From assembly GCA_002365175.1 (NCBI GenBank), contig DEZK01000027.1:1-64000 (forward strand): 64,000 nucleotides of DNA. The letters run 5' to 3'. This DNA is from Raskinella chloraquaticus (SeqCode) (GTDB taxonomy: Bacteria; Pseudomonadota; Alphaproteobacteria; Rhizobiales; UBA4765). Positions 62,395 through 64,000 of this stretch are shown in pieces. How positions within the stretch are numbered: position 1 is the stretch's first letter; each line of letters begins with the position of its first letter. Under the pieces are notes generated by a model that saw only the letters and a program-made list of their open reading frames with translations, made no database searches and was not told the DNA's origin. The position numbers and the translations under genes are program-made.

Positions 62395-63317
62395 ACGCCC
62401 AACACACCAGCCGGCGCGCGGGCGCGAATGTCATGCCCGGCCGCAGCGCCAAGGGCAGCCGCGTTGTCCACCGGACCGCTATCGCGCCATTCTGCCCATT
62501 TGCCTCCGTCCGCGCTCAACACCAGCCCGTGAAAAAGCAGGCGTCCGTCAGCAATCCTCGCATGACCGGCAATCGGCGCCCGGCAGGAGCCTTCGAGGAC
62601 GGCCAGAAAGGCCCGCTCGGCGAGCAGCGCCTGATGGGTCGGGCGATCGTCGATGGCGGCGAGCAAATCGCGCATGCGGGTGTCGCTCTCCCGTGTCTCA
62701 ATGGCAATTGCCCCCTGGCCTACCGCCGGGGGAAAATGATCAACATCAAGGATATGGGTGGCCGCCCCTGCGTGGCCAAGGCGGCGAAGGCCTGCGAGCG
62801 CCAGGAGGGTCGCCTCGCACATGCCGGCGGCGAGCTTGCGCAGCCTTGTCTCGACATTGCCGCGCAGCAACACCGGCACGATGTCGGGCCGCTGGCGCCT
62901 GATGAGGGCCTGCCGGCGCAGCGATGCCGTCCCGATTCGTGCGCCCGGCGACAGGGTGGTGAGATCATGCTCAGGGGCACAGATAAGCGCGTCGCGCACA
63001 TCTTCGCGCGGAAGATAGGCGCTGAGAACAAGGCCGGGCGGCAAAGCGGTTGGCATGTCCTTGGCCGAATGGACCGCAAGATCGATCGTCCCGTCAAGGA
63101 GCGCATCCTCGATCTCCTTGGTGAAAAGACCCTTGCCGCCGGCTTCTGCCAACGCCCGGTCCTGAATGCGGTCGCCGCTGGTGGTGATGACAACAATGTC
63201 GATCTTGTCATCGTCCAGACCATGGGCCGCCATCAGCCGCTGCCGTGTTTCACGCGCCTGCGCCAGCGCCAGCGGACTGCCTCTCGTGCCAATGCGGATG
63301 AGCGATGTTTGCGTCAC
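62391..63317 (-). CDS. hemC: Hydroxymethylbilane synthase (porphobilinogen deaminase)
   Basis: The 308-residue enzyme polymerises porphobilinogen on a covalent dipyrromethane cofactor. It has IRIGTRGSPLALAQA at the N-terminus, VHSAKDMPTALPPGL with the catalytic Asp, GTASLRRQALI, and the cofactor Cys in EGSCRAPIAGH. It is the first gene of hemC-hemD-mitofilin-hemY and is divergent from tsaD across 70 bases that probably hold both promoters. Confidence 0.97.
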   Translation of the reverse strand: MTQTSLIRIGTRGSPLALAQARETRQRLMAAHGLDDDKIDIVVITTSGDRIQDRALAEAGGKGLFTKEIEDALLDGTIDLAVHSAKDMPTALPPGLVLSAYLPREDVRDALICAPEHDLTTLSPGARIGTASLRRQALIRRQRPDIVPVLLRGNVETRLRKLAAGMCEATLLALAGLRRLGHAGAATHILDVDHFPPAVGQGAIAIETRESDTRMRDLLAAIDDRPTHQALLAERAFLAVLEGSCRAPIAGHARIADGRLLFHGLVLSADGGKWAEWRDSGPVDNAAALGAAAGHDIRARAPAGVLGV

Positions 63318-63387
63318 GGTCCCTACCGATGATAGCCAATGGGGTCATCTGCATATGCACCAGCCTCCGGGCGGGCGCCACCCTTGG

Positions 63388-64000
63388 ATGAGTTTAATGC
63401 TGGTTCTGGGACTTGAAACGAGTTGTGATGAAACGGCGGCAGCCATTGTCGCGCGCCAGAGCGATGGCAGCGGCATTATCCTTGCCAATATCGTTTTGAG
63501 TCAGCATGCGCTGCATCAGCCTTATGGCGGCGTCGTTCCTGAAATAGCCGCGCGGGCTCATGTCGAGGCCCTTGACGGGCTGATTAAGGAGGCCTGCGTT
63601 GCTTGCGGGCGCAGGCTGAGCGCGCTGGACGCTGTCGCTGCCACCGCCGGGCCGGGTCTCATTGGCGGCTTGCTGGTCGGCGCGATGAGCGGCAAAGCGC
63701 TTGCCAGCGTGCTGGGCAAGCCTTTTCTCGCCATCAATCATCTTGAAGGCCATGCTCTGACCCCGCGCCTCACCGATGGTCTCGCATTTCCCTATCTGCT
63801 GCTGCTGGTATCGGGCGGCCATACGCAAATTCTTCTGGTCGAGGGTGTTGGCGCCTATCGTCGCCTTGCCACCACCATTGATGATGCGCTGGGAGAGGCG
63901 TTCGACAAGACCGCCAAGCTTCTGGGTCTGCCGGCTCCCGGTGGTCCGGCCGTCGAGCACGCCGCTTTGCGCGGTCAACCGGCGCGTTTCACCCTTCCAC
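63388..64000 (+). CDS. tsaD: tRNA N6-adenosine threonylcarbamoyltransferase TsaD (5' part)
   Basis: The open frame begins at the ATG at 63388 and runs off the window end; about 204 residues are present of about 350. It has LGLETSCDETAAA, the metal-site NHLEGHA, LLLVSGGHTQ, and DALGEAFDKTAKLLGL, all typical of TsaD. TsaD transfers the threonylcarbamoyl group to adenosine 37 of ANN-decoding tRNAs, giving the substrate of MtaB. An alternative ATG is at 63397. Confidence 0.95.
   Translation, partial: MSLMLVLGLETSCDETAAAIVARQSDGSGIILANIVLSQHALHQPYGGVVPEIAARAHVEALDGLIKEACVACGRRLSALDAVAATAGPGLIGGLLVGAMSGKALASVLGKPFLAINHLEGHALTPRLTDGLAFPYLLLLVSGGHTQILLVEGVGAYRRLATTIDDALGEAFDKTAKLLGLPAPGGPAVEHAALRGQPARFTLP

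Overview
The window is a gene-dense (no gene-free stretch over 300 bases) stretch of high-GC bacterial chromosome. It looks alphaproteobacterial, most likely Hyphomicrobiales (Rhizobiales). The reasons are gene order and lineage-typical genes: dapF-mtaB-ftsY next to the septation gene yciB, ffh-rpsP-rimM-trmD-rplS followed by leuC and leuD, a mitofilin (Mic60-like) gene inside a heme cluster hemC-hemD-mitofilin-hemY, a stand-alone Ala-tRNAPro deacylase, a PhaR-type polyhydroxyalkanoate regulator and a cysteine-poor Trm112-like protein. No insertion sequence, prophage, plasmid gene or CRISPR array was seen. Family or genus cannot be fixed from the sequence alone.

Layout. 1-5.4 kb (minus): exonuclease III, LolA-like carrier, FtsK and an aminotransferase. 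5.5-7.5 kb: glnK-amtB ammonium module with a sigma-54-like promoter and an intrinsic terminator. 7.7-12.3 kb: acyl-CoA thioesterase II divergent from a UbiH-type hydroxylase, then a CnoX/LON-domain/Trm112 operon and the tRNA-editing protein. 12.4-15.1 kb: acetyl-CoA synthetase and an exported GyrI-like protein. 15.2-23.7 kb (mostly plus): lysine biosynthesis, tRNA modification, signal recognition particle and ribosome genes. 23.8-28.8 kb: leucine genes interleaved with a glycine-rich secreted repeat protein and unknown membrane or secreted proteins. 28.9-31.8 kb: GloB, cupin, GNAT and a DMT transporter. 31.7-37.4 kb: phaB-phaA, a Tat-exported DUF1501/DUF1800 pair and phaR. 37.5-49.8 kb: housekeeping genes (ppa, typA, argG, rpmF) mixed with an L,D-transpeptidase, a membrane-anchored TAXI protein, a gamma-glutamyltransferase-like enzyme and a PAS-GGDEF-EAL protein. 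49.9 kb: tRNA-Gly(GCC). 50.1-56.7 kb (minus): a tight three-gene putative amidoligase/peptide-modification operon (transglutaminase-DUF2126, ATP-grasp-alpha-E, transglutaminase). 56.8-58.7 kb: DUF2783 and an FAD hydroxylase. 58.8 kb: tRNA-Thr(CGT). 58.9-63.3 kb: the heme cluster. 63.4 kb to the end: 5' part of tsaD.

How the genes work together. PhaA and PhaB make 3-hydroxybutyryl-CoA for polyester storage and PhaR should report granule status; acetyl-CoA synthetase and TesB act on the same acyl-CoA pool. GlnK and AmtB form the usual ammonium uptake and sensing pair. FtsY and Ffh are the two GTPases of co-translational targeting. MtaB and TsaD act in consecutive steps of adenosine-37 modification in tRNA (ms2t6A). 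HemC and HemD act consecutively in tetrapyrrole synthesis. The least understood part is the amidoligase operon at 50-56.7 kb: its enzyme folds are recognisable but its product is not known, and the Anbu proteasome-like peptidase often reported with such clusters is not in this window.
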